Shown here one piece after another: positions 13,772 to 14,954 of a stretch of DNA of 14,954 nt. A model generated the notes under the pieces. It did no database searches and was not told the origin of the DNA. It saw nothing but the letters and a program-made list of their open reading frames with translations. The position numbers were made by a program, and so were the translations under genes. Location: assembly GCA_045577695.1 (NCBI GenBank), contig JAZNIW010000038.1, positions 1 through 14,954 on the forward strand, written 5' to 3'. The stretch is from UMGS1279 sp045577695. Lineage in GTDB: Bacteria; Bacillota; Clostridia; Oscillospirales; Acutalibacteraceae. Within the stretch, counting starts at the first letter, position 1. Every line of letters starts with the position of its first letter.

Positions 13772-14506
13772 CTAACCAAGCCATGACGTAATCGGAATGG
13801 CCAAAGCCATCCCCGAAAGCAAACTAATCGGCAGGGCATAATCGGTGATCCACCGTTGACGTAGCGTTTTCGAAAGCAGACCGCAAAGGGCCATTGCCAC
13901 GGCTGAAGCCAACATCACCAGCACCGGAGTAATCCCGCTGGTATCACCCCGAAAAACATTGGTAACATCACAGAACACATACCCCAAAAATGCCGAAATC
14001 ATACCGAGAAACATAGCATTATTAAAAATTTCGCTCCACTTTTTATCCCGCTTTTCAAGTTGTTTTAAGCCGCCCTGAATTTTCTTGGCCACCATTGGCA
14101 CCAAAACCAAGCCAATGATAATACCAAAGGTCATTACCGTGGCAATCGTGACAAAATCAGCCGCATCGGTGACGGTGGTGGCGGCATTCAGTTTCAATTC
14201 CCGCAAGGTGTTTTCAGCCGCTACCGTTTCATAGGTCAGTGAGCCGATAACCGAAAGACGCAGCCACGGCAAGGCAATGCCCAAACTTTTGGAAAGAACC
14301 ACCACGCCCACTAAAACAGCCACGGCGGGGGCAATGGTAAAAATGGCCGAAGAGGATACCGTTTTTTTCAAAATCGACATATCCATTCCTTTCTCTTTGG
14401 CGCGGCGCCATGCCCGCACGAAAAAATAAACAGATTGCGCCAGTACCACCAGCAAAATGATGCCCACCAGCACAAACAAAATGGGATGATTTACGGAAAA
14501 TTTCAT
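13772..14506 (-). CDS. DUF5058 family membrane protein
   Basis: A 244-residue polytopic membrane protein. The N-terminus MKFSVNHPILFVLVGI and the following basic segment RAWRRAKEKGMD resemble the DUF5058 family, whose function is not established. About six membrane segments are visible, with a basic cytoplasmic loop (AKKIQGGLKQLEKRDKKW) in the middle. The start is ATG 14506, with GGAGG (14519-14523) 12 nt upstream, slightly long but the only strong SD. In-frame starts further upstream at 14596 and 14533 lie before the SD. First gene of the DUF5058 / membrane protein / M20 operon, with a sigma-A promoter just upstream. Confidence 0.82.
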   Translation of the reverse strand: MKFSVNHPILFVLVGIILLVVLAQSVYFFVRAWRRAKEKGMDMSILKKTVSSSAIFTIAPAVAVLVGVVVLSKSLGIALPWLRLSVIGSLTYETVAAENTLRELKLNAATTVTDAADFVTIATVMTFGIIIGLVLVPMVAKKIQGGLKQLEKRDKKWSEIFNNAMFLGMISAFLGYVFCDVTNVFRGDTSGITPVLVMLASAVAMALCGLLSKTLRQRWITDYALPISLLSGMALAIPITSWLG

Positions 14507-14557
14507 CTTTGAAAAAAGCCTCCTTATTCTCATTGAGTTTTTTCTTAAGCCTCTTCT

Positions 14558-14586
14558 ATGATACATTCTTTTACCAAATGTGTCAA
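14558..14586 (-). promoter_or_regulatory. Sigma-A promoter of the DUF5058-M20 operon
   Basis: On the minus strand TTGACA (14586-14581), 17 nt, TATCAT (14563-14558). It is preceded by an A/T-rich tract. The transcript would start about 45 nt before the DUF5058 start codon. Confidence 0.8.
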
Positions 14587-14661
14587 TAAAAAACAAAAAA
14601 ACAACCTTGGCAAAGCGCGATGTCCTTAACGGAGAAAACGAAAACCGAATAGGATAACAAG

Positions 14662-14698
14662 AAAGGCAGCATAGTCTATGATGGCTATGCTGCCTTTT
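14662..14698 (+). terminator. Terminator-like hairpin upstream of the right-edge gene
   Basis: AAAGGCAGCATAG (14662-14674) pairs perfectly with CTATGCTGCCTTT (14685-14697) around a 10-nt loop. On the plus strand it ends in TTTT and a T-rich tail. No plus-strand gene lies before it in the window. Confidence 0.6.
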
Positions 14699-14725
14699 GT
14701 ATTATTTAATATCAAACAAATCGAA

Positions 14726-14751
14726 GCGTCGCAGAAATGCGGTGCTTTTTT
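14726..14751 (+). terminator. Second rightward terminator-like hairpin
   Basis: GCGTCGCA (14726-14733) pairs with TGCGGTGC (14738-14745), with two G-U wobbles, around the loop GAAA, followed at once by six Ts (14746-14751). It has the form of an intrinsic terminator on the plus strand, 80 nt before the next start codon. Confidence 0.6.
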
Positions 14752-14831
14752 GAATTTTATATCGAAAATCGCTGGACTTGTGGAAAGTGTTGTGGTATGT
14801 GTTTGTGTTGCAAAAAGGAGGTGCAACGCAC

Positions 14832-14954
14832 ATGACAACACTTGAAGATTTATACTACGGTAACATCAGTCCGCACGAAAGGTACATAAAGCGCGGTTCG
14901 AGAGTCGATCAACTCGTAAAGCTAATATGCAAAAACGAAGAAAGCCTAACGACA
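14832..14954 (+). CDS. DUF6809-like protein, N-terminal part (3' end outside window)
   Basis: The first 41 residues are visible and open to the edge of the window. ATG 14832 has a strong Shine-Dalgarno AAAGGAGGTG, with GGAGG (14817-14821) 10 nt upstream. The start MTTLEDLYYGNISPHERY followed by KRGS and a leucine/charge pattern resembles DUF6809, a family of small helical proteins common in clostridial integrative elements and near serine recombinases. This resemblance is from memory and only the N-terminus can be judged. Function unknown. It may mark the start of a second accessory segment. Confidence 0.65.
   Translation, partial: MTTLEDLYYGNISPHERYIKRGSRVDQLVKLICKNEESLTT

Noticed and set aside
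1..14954. CRISPR array, rRNA or intact insertion sequence
   Set aside because: No regularly spaced repeats, no rRNA-like sequence and no transposase gene were found.

Overview
The window looks like the chromosome of a spore-forming, low-to-mid GC member of the Clostridia, probably Oscillospiraceae/Ruminococcaceae-like. The reasons are the sporulation genes gpr and spoIIP, the Firmicute-type order rpsT / gpr / spoIIP, strong Shine-Dalgarno sequences, and sigma-A type promoters. The species cannot be named from this sequence alone.

Left edge (1-921): the C-terminal part of an AT-rich tyrosine integrase points at the 3' end of a tRNA-Leu(CAG) gene. This is the usual geometry for an integrated element whose body lies upstream of the window. 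Region 1063-3786: rpsT is read leftward and diverges from gpr, spoIIP and a small membrane-protein gene read rightward, so ribosomal protein S20 sits beside the germination protease and the engulfment peptidoglycan hydrolase. Region 3787-5288 has almost no intact genes. It holds an unannotated minus-strand transcription unit of about 350 nt with a consensus sigma-A promoter and a terminator but no convincing gene, a tRNA-Gly(CCC) with its own promoter and terminator, a probable membrane-protein remnant, two AT-rich palindromic repeats, and several hairpins.

Region 5289-11466 (all minus strand) is the cell-shape cluster. A lipid kinase of the diacylglycerol kinase family is followed by mreB, mreC, mreD, a class B penicillin-binding protein (PBP2/mrdA) and a small lipoprotein. 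mreC and mreD overlap by 4 nt and the other gaps from mreD onward are about 20-25 nt. MreBCD and PBP2 would work together in lateral-wall peptidoglycan synthesis.

Region 11605-14586 (minus strand) is a second operon: promoter, DUF5058 membrane protein, a second polytopic membrane protein, and a membrane-anchored M20 metallopeptidase of the CPS1/PM20D1-like type. The two membrane proteins have no assigned function. A plausible but unproven reading is a transporter pair feeding a cytoplasmic-side amidohydrolase.

Right edge (14587-14954): two rightward terminator-like hairpins precede the start of a DUF6809-like gene. Such genes are often found in mobile elements, so a second accessory segment may begin here. 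The 325 nt between the DUF5058 start and this gene hold only the DUF5058 promoter and these hairpins. Nothing resembling a CRISPR array, rRNA or intact insertion sequence was seen. The least explained parts are the 3806-4194 transcription unit and the DUF5058 / membrane protein / M20 cassette.
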